DNA of 34,550 nucleotides from Coriobacteriia bacterium (GTDB lineage Bacteria > Actinomycetota > Coriobacteriia > Anaerosomatales > SLCP01), in NCBI GenBank assembly GCA_007121015.1, contig SKMN01000070.1, positions 1-34,550 of the forward strand, written 5' to 3'. The translations under genes and the position numbers were made by a program. Below the pieces are notes generated by a model. It made no database searches. It saw nothing but the letters and a program-made list of their open reading frames with translations, and was not told where the DNA came from. Each line of letters begins with the position of its first letter. Position 1 is the stretch's first letter. Shown piece by piece: positions 23,797 to 30,657 of this stretch.

Positions 23797-25218
23797 ATGG
23801 ACCCCACGCCCCGCATCCCCCTCCCCGAGCCGGTCCTCGAGGTCGCACGTCGGCTCGCCGAGCACGGCCACGACGCGCTCCTCGTCGGCGGTGCGGTGCG
23901 CGACGCGCTCCTCGACCGCCCCGCCACCCTCGACTTCGACCTCGTCACCGACGCGCCCACACCCACCATCCGCGACATCGCTCGCGCCACCCCCGGCGTC
24001 CGCTCCACCTACGACGTGGGCGAGCGCTTCGGCACCCTCGGCATCGCGCTCGAGCCCGAAGGCCGCCTCGAAGTCAGTCGCTACCGCGCCACAGCGCTCG
24101 ACTCCGCCGCGCCCTCGGCCACCCGCTTCGCCGCCGATGCCCGCCTCCGCGACCTCACCGTCAACGCGATCGCCGTCGACCTCGCCAGCCACACCCTCCT
24201 CGACCCCGCGCACGGCCGCGCCGACCTCACCGCGAACATCCTCCGCGCGCCCGGCAACCCGCGCGAGCGCTTCGCCGAGGACCCCCTGCGCGTCCTCCGC
24301 GCGGCCCGCTTCGCCGCCGAGCTCGGCTTCGACCTCGATCCCGCCACTGCAGCCGCGTTGCCGGCCGCCGCCCCTGACCTCGCGCGCACCGCCGCCGAGC
24401 GCATCCGCGAGGAGCTCACGAAGTTGCTGCTAGCGCCCCACGCCCCCACCGGCCTCGAACTCCTCCACGAGTGCGGCGCTCTTGCGACCGTTCTCCCCGA
24501 GGTCGCCGCCCTCGACGGACTCACGCAGCCCACCTTCCATGACCTCGACGTGCTCGCTCACACGATCCAGGCGGTCGGCCTCGCGCCGCCCACGCCCACC
24601 CTCAGGTGGGCCACCCTCCTACACGATGTCGGCAAGGCCCCTACCCGCTCTGTCGATCCCAGCGGCCGCATCCGATTCCTCGGCCACGCGCAGGCCGGTG
24701 CCGACATCGCCGCCGCAGTCCTCGCCCGCCTCCGTTTCCCCGTCGCGGATGCGCGCGCCATCACCCATCTGGTGGCCACCCACATGCGCCTCGGCGAGAT
24801 CGACCTCGACAACCCGCGCTCGGTCGACCGCGCCGTCCGCAAGCTCGACCTACGCGCCGGTGGCCCCGAGCCGCATCTTCTCGCCACCACCGAGGACGCC
24901 GTCGAGCTCACCCTCGCCGACTTCGCCGCCACCGCCCACCGCGCAGAAGCCCCAGCCTTGCGCGAGCGACTCGAGACCGCGATCGCGGCGTCTCGGGAGC
25001 GCGGGACTCACCGCGCGGTCGTCTCTCCCATCTCGGGCGGCGACATCATGCGCGCCTTCGACCTTACCGAGGGCCCCTCCGTGGGAGTCGCGAAGCGCGC
25101 CGTCGAGCGCGCCGTCGAGCGCGGCGACCTCTCCGCCGGCGACATCGAGGGAGCTTACGCGGTCGCGGAAGCGGCACTCGCTGCTCGCAACCCCGGCGAC
25201 CCTGGCCGCGACGCCTGA
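23797..25218 (+). CDS. CCA tRNA nucleotidyltransferase / poly(A) polymerase family protein with HD domain
   Basis: This protein has 473 aa. The class II nucleotidyltransferase head shows GGAVRDALL (31-39), the catalytic carboxylates Asp46 and Asp48 in LDFDLVT, then RDLTVNAIA and ERFAEDPLRVLRAARFAAELGF. A C-terminal HD domain (LLHDVGK, His276-Asp277, later THLVATHMR) is typical of many bacterial CCA-adding enzymes. Substrate tRNA or RNA 3' ends; role in tRNA maturation is likely. ATG 23797 is preceded by TACCAT exactly six bases upstream, which fits a leaderless transcript; no good ribosome binding site is visible. It converges with the DUF454 gene. Confidence 0.92.
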   Translation: MDPTPRIPLPEPVLEVARRLAEHGHDALLVGGAVRDALLDRPATLDFDLVTDAPTPTIRDIARATPGVRSTYDVGERFGTLGIALEPEGRLEVSRYRATALDSAAPSATRFAADARLRDLTVNAIAVDLASHTLLDPAHGRADLTANILRAPGNPRERFAEDPLRVLRAARFAAELGFDLDPATAAALPAAAPDLARTAAERIREELTKLLLAPHAPTGLELLHECGALATVLPEVAALDGLTQPTFHDLDVLAHTIQAVGLAPPTPTLRWATLLHDVGKAPTRSVDPSGRIRFLGHAQAGADIAAAVLARLRFPVADARAITHLVATHMRLGEIDLDNPRSVDRAVRKLDLRAGGPEPHLLATTEDAVELTLADFAATAHRAEAPALRERLETAIAASRERGTHRAVVSPISGGDIMRAFDLTEGPSVGVAKRAVERAVERGDLSAGDIEGAYAVAEAALAARNPGDPGRDA

Positions 25219-25231
25219 GTGCCACGCCCCT

Positions 25232-25663
25232 CTACGCCGCCTCGTGCCCCTCGACCTTGACCTCGACGGGCAGCCGCATGAGGTAGACGCTGAACCCGAC
25301 CCCCACCGCAAGCAACAGCATCCAAGCCATCGCCACCAGCCTCACGCTCGAGACCTGGAACCACACCGCAGCCCCCGGGATGACCACACCGATCCACAAC
25401 AGCGCGAGCGCGATCCGCTTCACCCTCGCCGGCATCGGCGTTCCGTAGAGGAATCCACTGATGTACGGGCCGAGGAACCCGTGCGACAGCAGCCACGTAT
25501 GCAGCTTCTCCGAGGAGCGCGCGAACAAGAACGTGGCAGCCAACAGGAACGGCGTCGCCGGCAGGATCGGGAAGAACAATCCCGTGACCCCGATTGCGAG
25601 GCTGAGAAGGCCGACAGCCATCGATACCATTTTCGAGACTACGCTCACGCGAGGGGTCCTCAC
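25232..25663 (-). CDS. DUF454 (YbaN-like) inner-membrane protein
   Basis: This protein of 143 aa has four hydrophobic segments and the DUF454 signature: GVTGLFFPILPATPFLLAATFLFARSS, then KLHTWLLSHGFLGPYI and MPARVKRIALALLWIGVV. Function of the family is not firmly known. GTG 25663 is the longest start but its ribosome binding site is weak; GTG 25648, with GAGG upstream, is a plausible shorter start. The gene converges on the CCA enzyme with only 13 bases between the stops and no hairpin terminator there. Confidence 0.88.
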   Translation of the reverse strand: MRTPRVSVVSKMVSMAVGLLSLAIGVTGLFFPILPATPFLLAATFLFARSSEKLHTWLLSHGFLGPYISGFLYGTPMPARVKRIALALLWIGVVIPGAAVWFQVSSVRLVAMAWMLLLAVGVGFSVYLMRLPVEVKVEGHEAA

Positions 25664-25809
25664 AGGTCACGCCCGAGTAGTCCGACAAGTCTACCAGCAG
25701 GACGGTCCGTTCGGGCTCTGCTCTTGCTCACCCCCCGCAACTGCCTCGCCAACGTTTCCGCTGTGCGCGTCACCAGCGGCGATGAGGTCCGCCGAGGAAA
25801 CCAGCGACC

Positions 25810-25889
25810 CGAGGTGCCCTGACAGACCGTAGGGGTTGCTGGGAGCGATCGTTCCCAGTAACCCCTACGGTGACGCTGAGAGCACCTCG
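25810..25889. repeat. Intergenic palindromic element, copy 2
   Basis: A 19-bp stem, 25826-25844 (ACCGTAGGGGTTGCTGGGA) with 25853-25871, has one G-T pair and an 8-base loop, GCGATCGT. An outer stem, CGAGGTGC (25810-25817) with GCACCTCG (25882-25889), can form as well. The 46-base core matches copy 1 at 8486-8531 without gaps. It lies just downstream of the Nudix stop codon, so it could also act as its terminator. The remaining 25664-25809 has no gene. Confidence 0.75.
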
Positions 25890-25897
25890 CCGTCCGC

Positions 25898-26347
25898 CTA
25901 CCCGTTCATCGACGATGAACGAACAGCCGCAAGGATGTCGGCGTGATCGAAGGCCAGCGGGACCGGCACCGTACCGTCGTTGCCGAGCCGGTGCCACATC
26001 GCCTCGGCCGCGTCGTCCCCGCCGCACACCTCGACCAACTCGGTACCGACGTCGCCCCGGAACACCACGCTCACCGTCCACCCCCGAGGGTCGCGTCCCG
26101 GGTCGCCCCACGCCCCCACCTGCTCGAGTTCGCCCGCGAACGCCACGCAGGTCTCCTCGGCCAGTTCGCGCCGCGCCGCATCGACCAGCCGCTCTCCCTC
26201 GTCGACGAACCCGCCCGGCAGCGCCCACCACCCCGCGAACGGCTCGAACGCACGTCGCACGAGCAGCACCGAGCGCTCCTCTCTCGGACCGCCGAGGAGC
26301 ACGATATCGACCGAGACCGCAGGTCTGGGGAACTCGTACGTGTACAT
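25898..26347 (-). CDS. Nudix hydrolase
   Basis: This protein of 149 aa hydrolyses, by family, a nucleoside diphosphate linked to X. The Nudix box reads GFVDEGERLVDAARRELAEETCV, matching GX5EX7REUXEEXGU except that the late Gly is replaced by Cys. Preceding AFEPFAGWWALPGG and the start YEFPRPAVSVDIVLL are common in ADP-ribose or NAD-related members. ATG 26347 is chosen over the longer frame: TACACT lies exactly six bases upstream, suggesting a leaderless message. The substrate cannot be fixed; ADP-ribose pyrophosphatase-like or NrtR-like N-terminal domains are possible comparisons. Confidence 0.9.
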   Translation of the reverse strand: MYTYEFPRPAVSVDIVLLGGPREERSVLLVRRAFEPFAGWWALPGGFVDEGERLVDAARRELAEETCVAFAGELEQVGAWGDPGRDPRGWTVSVVFRGDVGTELVEVCGGDDAAEAMWHRLGNDGTVPVPLAFDHADILAAVRSSSMNG

Positions 26348-26428
26348 GCCGCAAGTGTACCCGATACCGACCGGCAGTCCACGCCCCACAACAAATCTAT
26401 AGTGCTTCTACCAGGGGTTTAGCTCGCC

Positions 26429-26480
26429 CGAGTGGTGGCAATATTACTCACGGGTCAGAGATATCTGACAATGTCATACT
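26429..26480 (+). promoter_or_regulatory. AT-rich control region upstream of hsp20
   Basis: The region is notably AT-rich for this genome. It contains CGAGT (26429-26433) and ACTCACG (26446-26452) as an imperfect dyad, the perfect small palindrome TGAC-AAT-GTCA (26466-26476) and a -10-like CATACT (26475-26480). No -35 box at proper spacing was found. The dyads do not match CIRCE or HAIR in spacing. Confidence 0.35.
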
Positions 26481-26529
26481 AAAATCTGCCAGGGAACAAG
26501 CGCCAGATAGGTCCAGGGAGGTGAACACC

Positions 26530-26991
26530 ATGGCAATCATGCGCTGGGACCCGTTCGGGGAGCTGCTGAGCATGCAGCGAGATACGGATCGGCTGCTCCG
26601 TAGGTTCGGTCTCGGGTCGGGCGGCAACGACGAGAGTGCACTATCGTGGCTGCCGCGCATCGACGTGAAGGCCGAGGGCGACGACATGGTCGTCTATGCG
26701 GAGCTGCCTGGCCTCGAAAGGGATGACATCGACGTCGAAGTGACCGAGGGCGTGCTCACCATAAAGGGCGAGCGCACGTCCGATTCCGAGAAGGAGGATG
26801 AGGGCTACATCATCCGGGAGCGCAGCTACGGCTCGTTCCACCGGTCGGTGGCGCTACCCGAGGGCATCGATCCCGGCTCCATCCACGCCGACTACACCGA
26901 CGGCGTGCTCGAGGTCCGCATCCCTAAGGCGGCCGAGGCGCTCACGCCAAAGACGCACCGCGTCGCACTGGGCGTCGGCTCGAAGGAGTGA
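26530..26991 (+). CDS. hsp20: Hsp20/alpha-crystallin small heat-shock protein
   Basis: This ATP-independent holdase of 153 aa begins MAIMRWDPFGELLSMQRDTDRLLRRFG, the usual N-terminal arm. The alpha-crystallin domain follows: PRIDVKAEGDDMVVYAELPGLERDDIDVEV, LTIKGER, ERSYGSFHRSVALPEGID and the closing A-DYTDGVLEVRIPK with the G-V-L motif. A short C-terminal tail lacks a clear I-x-I motif (the sequence reads THRVALGV). ATG 26530 has GGGAGGTGA upstream. It is a single-gene unit ended by a strong terminator. Confidence 0.95.
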   Translation: MAIMRWDPFGELLSMQRDTDRLLRRFGLGSGGNDESALSWLPRIDVKAEGDDMVVYAELPGLERDDIDVEVTEGVLTIKGERTSDSEKEDEGYIIRERSYGSFHRSVALPEGIDPGSIHADYTDGVLEVRIPKAAEALTPKTHRVALGVGSKE

Positions 26992-27026
26992 CACCCGGAT
27001 CGCCGGTCGGCCCCGGAGGAAGAACG

Positions 27027-27052
27027 AAGCCTCGCCACCAACGGCGAGGCTT
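27027..27052. terminator. Bidirectional intrinsic terminator
   Basis: AAGCCTCGCC (27027-27036) pairs perfectly with GGCGAGGCTT (27043-27052) around a 6-base loop. TTATCTATT follows on the plus strand and a T-rich CGTTCTT on the minus strand. It sits between the convergent hsp20 and two-CW genes and should serve both. Confidence 0.85.
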
Positions 27053-27102
27053 TATCTATTCGCGCACACACTTCCCGTGTCGCGCGCACTCCCGCGAGGC
27101 AC

Positions 27103-27402
27103 CTATCGCTGGGCGCGCAAGCGGTCGAGTAACTCTTCTTCGGACTCGAGCGTCAGCGTCTCCTCGATCTGGACGCGTGCGTAGAACGAGCACTTGCGGC
27201 ATACGTGGATCTTCTCCTCGTAAGGGCCGGAGGATCTCCCGTCGCACAGCGTGCCTTCGACCACCCAGCACGCTCGCCCACCCTTCGCTCCCCCGTTAGC
27301 GCCGTCGAGATACTCCTCGTCCGACGCGGGACACCGACCGCCGTTAGCCGACCGCGGACCGTCCGGCCCTCGGCCACATCCCTGGTAGTCCCAGCAGTTC
27401 AT
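27103..27402 (-). CDS. Two-CW domain protein (Cys-rich, about 100 aa)
   Basis: This protein of 99 aa matches my recollection of the small two-CW family of anaerobic bacteria. It shows NCWDYQGCGR, GGRCPASDEEYLDGANGG, GRACWVVEGTLCDG and VCRKCSFYARV, so eight cysteines including two Cys-Trp pairs. The pattern suggests a metal or Fe-S site, but no function is established to my knowledge. ATG 27402 is chosen because family proteins start just before the first CW; an in-frame ATG lies five codons earlier (27417). Its upstream neighbour EamA is divergent, and the 219 bases between them contain only unassigned promoter sequence. Confidence 0.8.
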   Translation of the reverse strand: MNCWDYQGCGRGPDGPRSANGGRCPASDEEYLDGANGGAKGGRACWVVEGTLCDGRSSGPYEEKIHVCRKCSFYARVQIEETLTLESEEELLDRLRAQR

Positions 27403-27621
27403 TTTACCGTTCTGCATGCGTGCCGGCGGTCCTCTCAGGGGCGCGCTGTAGCGTCGCCGCGTCAGCAAGTTACCAGTACGCAAGCATGCGACGTGCCAGG
27501 AAATCTCCCACAAACCTCCACGAGTAATCCACAAACCGATGACGAAACCGCTTCGCATGGTGCATCTCGGCCCGCACGGGAATATCCTGTGCTGATTCGC
27601 GCAGGAAAGAGGAGTCTCCCT

Positions 27622-28629
27622 GTGATCCACCGCAACCCGGCACTCAAGATCGTCGCGGCGTTCGCTGCGATGTACGTGATCTGCCTCGAGCACGCGATGC
27701 CGCCCACGCTTTTCACGGCCGTACGTCTCGTACTCGCCGGCACGGTCCTCCTCACCTTCGCACGACTACGCGGCTGGCGCATCCGGCTCTCGAGCCATGA
27801 CCTCAAGACCGTGGCCATCGTCGGCATCTTCCTACTCTGCGGCGGCATGTACTTCACCGTGCTGGCCCAGCAGTACATCCCCTCGTCCCTCTCGGCGCTC
27901 ATCGTCGCGCTCATCCCGCTGTGGGTCGCCGCCGCCGAGGGCATCCTGCCCAGCATGGAGCGCCCGACCGCGCGCGGCATCGTGGGGCTCGTGCTCGGCT
28001 TCGCGGGTCTTGGCCTGCTCCTATGGCCGAGGATCATCGGTGTCCACGGCTCGGGCGCCGAGTGGATCGGCGTGGGACTCCAGGTCCTCGCCACGCTGCT
28101 GTGGACCACCGGCTCACTCATCTCCAAGCGTCGGCCTGTGAAGGCCAATGCCATCGTGGCCACCGGCTACGAGCTCGCCATCGCGGGCGGTGTGCTGTTC
28201 GTGCTCGGCGTGCTCCTCAACGAGGCGCCCCGGCTCGCGCAGATCACGCCCGGCGGGGTGTGGGCGCTTGGCTACCTGACCATCTTCGGCTCGTGTATCG
28301 CGTTCACCGCGTTCGTGTGGCTCCTGCGCAACGTCACCACCTCGAAGGTCATGACATACACGTACGTGAACCCGGTCGTGGCGGTCTTCCTCGGCTGGGC
28401 AGCTGGCGTGGTGGGCCTCATCGCCGCACCCGAGCCGGTCGACGCGTGGGTGATCGCGGGCATGGTCGTCATCGTCACCGGTGTGGCGCTCGCCACGAGC
28501 GCGCCCGAACGACCGGCGGCGCCGACGTGCGAGCCGACTGCTTCGCCCACCCCCGAGCCCGCGGCGGTGCCCGCGCCTGCATCGCCACCTGTCCCCGTCC
28601 CAGGGCCCGCTCCCGCCCCCGTGCGGTGA
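27622..28629 (+). CDS. EamA/DMT-family transporter
   Basis: This membrane protein of 335 aa has about ten hydrophobic segments in two EamA repeats. The second repeat is canonical, with GVGLQVLATLLWTTGSLISKR and ALGYLTIFGSCIAFTAFVWLL and TYVNPVVAVFLGW. The first segment (LKIVAAFAAMYVICLEHAM) lacks the common WG motif, so that part is divergent. A soluble tail of about 40 residues, rich in Pro and Ala (PTPEPAAVPAPASPPVPVP), is unusual. GTG 27622 has AAAGAGGAG eight bases upstream. Such transporters export metabolites or amino acids; the substrate here is unknown. Confidence 0.88.
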   Translation: MIHRNPALKIVAAFAAMYVICLEHAMPPTLFTAVRLVLAGTVLLTFARLRGWRIRLSSHDLKTVAIVGIFLLCGGMYFTVLAQQYIPSSLSALIVALIPLWVAAAEGILPSMERPTARGIVGLVLGFAGLGLLLWPRIIGVHGSGAEWIGVGLQVLATLLWTTGSLISKRRPVKANAIVATGYELAIAGGVLFVLGVLLNEAPRLAQITPGGVWALGYLTIFGSCIAFTAFVWLLRNVTTSKVMTYTYVNPVVAVFLGWAAGVVGLIAAPEPVDAWVIAGMVVIVTGVALATSAPERPAAPTCEPTASPTPEPAAVPAPASPPVPVPGPAPAPVR

Positions 28630-28689
28630 CCTTGAGCAGGATACATCCGTTCTCCACATCCGATTCACGTCCCCTGCGCGCCGGACGGA

Positions 28690-28787
28690 CATACTTACAT
28701 CGAGAGTTGGACCCATGCAGCTGGTTGACCTCCTTCCTCTTCTCTGACGAGAACGGGCTCCCACCCCTCGGGGAGCCCGTTCTCGTC
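28690..28787 (+). promoter_or_regulatory. Possible leader-peptide attenuator or terminator before ABC exporter
   Basis: A 10-codon ORF, MQLVDLLPLL (28715-28747, five Leu), has its stop codon overlapping the start of a perfect 17-bp hairpin (28746-28762 with 28771-28787, loop of 8). A -10-like CATACT lies at 28690-28695. CCGTTCTC (28647-28654) is complementary to GAGAACGG in the left arm. The arrangement would suit ribosome-mediated attenuation, as in BmrB-BmrCD. Equally, the hairpin may simply end the EamA transcript; no long U-tract follows. TACAAT at 28806-28811 may be a separate promoter. Confidence 0.45.
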
Positions 28788-28878
28788 GTCTCACGGCAAC
28801 GCGGGTACAATCACCTCGACCCACTCCCGACCGTGCCGCCGCGATCATGGCCACACCTGGACCTGCCGAGGAGCCCTG

Positions 28879-30657
28879 TTGTCGAGAGCCCTCCTGCGCG
28901 CACTGCGCTTCATGCACTCCTACCGGCTCACCGCCGCCCTCGCGGTGCTCGCCGTGCTCGCCTCGGCCGCCGCGGGTCTCGTCTCACCCCAGATCCTGCG
29001 CCTCATCATCGACCGCGGTATCGCCGAGGCCGACATGGGCCTCATCGGCCTGGGCGCAATAGGACTTGTAGCTGCCGCGGCGGTGGGAGGCCTCGCGAGC
29101 TTCCTGCAAGGCTTCCTCTCGGCCAAGGCGAGCCACGGTGTGGCGTTCGACATGCGCAACGCCATCTTCGACAAGCTCCAGCGACTTTCGTTCTCCTACC
29201 ACGACCGCGCGAGCACCGGGCAGCTCATCACGCGCGTGACGAGCGACGTGGACCTCGTTCGTGAGTTCGTCGGTGGCGGGCTCGTGCAGGCGATCTCGGC
29301 GGTACTGTTACTCGTGGGCGCCATCGTGCTGCTGCTCGCGATGGACGTCATGCTGGCCCTCGTGGCGTTCGTGGTCGTGCCGGCCACGCTCGCCGTGCTG
29401 CTGTTGTTCGTCCGCAGACTCGGTCCGATGTTCCGCGAGTTCCAGGCGCGGCTCGCCACCCTCAACACCGTGCTGCAGGAGAACGTCGCAGGCGTGCGCG
29501 TCGTGCGTGCGTTCGCCCGCGAGGACTTCGAGACCGAGCGCTACCGCGCCGCCGACGAGGCGCTCCTCGAACAGGGCATGTCGGTGCGCCGCACCGTCGC
29601 CAACGCGTTCCCGCTGCTCTTTGGCGTAGGCACGTTCGGTGTGGGGGTCGTGACCGTTGTAGGCGCGACCCGCATCATCGACGGGTCGCTCACGGTAGGT
29701 CAGCTCGTCGCGTTCACCTCCTACCTCTTCTTGCTGCTACAGCCGCTCTTCATCATCGGCTTCGGCGCGCAACAGATCGCCCGGGCGAGTGCGAGCGCCG
29801 AGCGTCTGTTCGAGGTTCTCGACGCCCCGATCGAGGTGGCCGAGGACCCCGAGGCGATCCCGCTCCCCGAACCGACCGGCCGCGTGGAATTCCGCGATGT
29901 CCACCTACGCTACCCCGGCGATACCCGCGAGACGCTCGCCGGCGTGAGCTTCTCAGCCGAGCCCGACACGGTGGTCGCGGTCGTGGGCGCGACCGGCTCG
30001 GGCAAGTCGAGTCTCGTCAACCTCGTGCCCCGCTTCTACGACGCGACCGAGGGCGCCGTGCTCATCGACGGCCACGACGTCCGCGACGTCACGCTGTCGA
30101 GCCTGCGCAGCCGCATCGGCGTGGTCATGCAGGACTCTGTGCTCTTCTCGAGCTCCGTACGCGGCAACATCGCCTACGGCCGACCGGATGCCACCCACGG
30201 CGAGATCGAAGCCGCCGCACGTGCCGCACAGGCCCACGACTTCATCATCGCGCTCCCGGACGGTTACGACACGCGCGTAGGCGAGCGCGGCATCAGGTTG
30301 TCCGGTGGCCAGCGCCAACGCATCGCCATCGCCCGCGCGCTCCTCATCGACCCGCGCATCCTCATCATGGACGACTCTACCTCGAGTGTGGACGCCGAGA
30401 CCGAGGTCGCCTTGCGTGCGAACCTCGATGAGCTCATGGTCGGCCGCACCGTCTTCGTGGTCGCCCAACGTCTCTCGACGGTGCGCCGTGCCGACCTCAT
30501 CGTGGTTCTCGACGATGGCCGGGTCGTCGACACCGGCACGCACGACGAGCTCCTCGCCGCAAGCTGTACGTACGCCGAGATCGCCGCGAGTCAGCTCGCA
30601 GGCGGCGAGCGGATCGACGTCGCGGGCACGTGTGATGCCGAGGGAGGTGACGCCTGA
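28879..30657 (+). CDS. Heterodimeric ABC exporter subunit with degenerate catalytic site
   Basis: This half-transporter of 592 aa has an N-terminal six-helix membrane domain and a C-terminal ATPase. It shows Walker A GATGSGKS (about residues 370-377), signature LSGGQ (474-478) and Walker B ILIMDD, where the catalytic Glu position is Asp499. In heterodimeric exporters such as BmrCD and TM287/288 one subunit has this replacement. The start is TTG 28879, with GAGGAG upstream. It overlaps the next gene by one base (TGATG). Substrate, perhaps drugs or lipids, is unknown. Confidence 0.93.
   Translation: MSRALLRALRFMHSYRLTAALAVLAVLASAAAGLVSPQILRLIIDRGIAEADMGLIGLGAIGLVAAAAVGGLASFLQGFLSAKASHGVAFDMRNAIFDKLQRLSFSYHDRASTGQLITRVTSDVDLVREFVGGGLVQAISAVLLLVGAIVLLLAMDVMLALVAFVVVPATLAVLLLFVRRLGPMFREFQARLATLNTVLQENVAGVRVVRAFAREDFETERYRAADEALLEQGMSVRRTVANAFPLLFGVGTFGVGVVTVVGATRIIDGSLTVGQLVAFTSYLFLLLQPLFIIGFGAQQIARASASAERLFEVLDAPIEVAEDPEAIPLPEPTGRVEFRDVHLRYPGDTRETLAGVSFSAEPDTVVAVVGATGSGKSSLVNLVPRFYDATEGAVLIDGHDVRDVTLSSLRSRIGVVMQDSVLFSSSVRGNIAYGRPDATHGEIEAAARAAQAHDFIIALPDGYDTRVGERGIRLSGGQRQRIAIARALLIDPRILIMDDSTSSVDAETEVALRANLDELMVGRTVFVVAQRLSTVRRADLIVVLDDGRVVDTGTHDELLAASCTYAEIAASQLAGGERIDVAGTCDAEGGDA

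Noticed and set aside
26429-26452. HspR (HAIR) or CIRCE operator upstream of hsp20
   Set aside because: The half-sites CGAGT and ACTCACG are 12 bases apart; HAIR needs 7 and CIRCE has the halves in the opposite order.
28481-28714. Longer ORF leading into MQLVDLLPLL
   Set aside because: Upstream of 28715 it is a shadow of the EamA gene tail; only the short part after the EamA stop is considered as a leader peptide.
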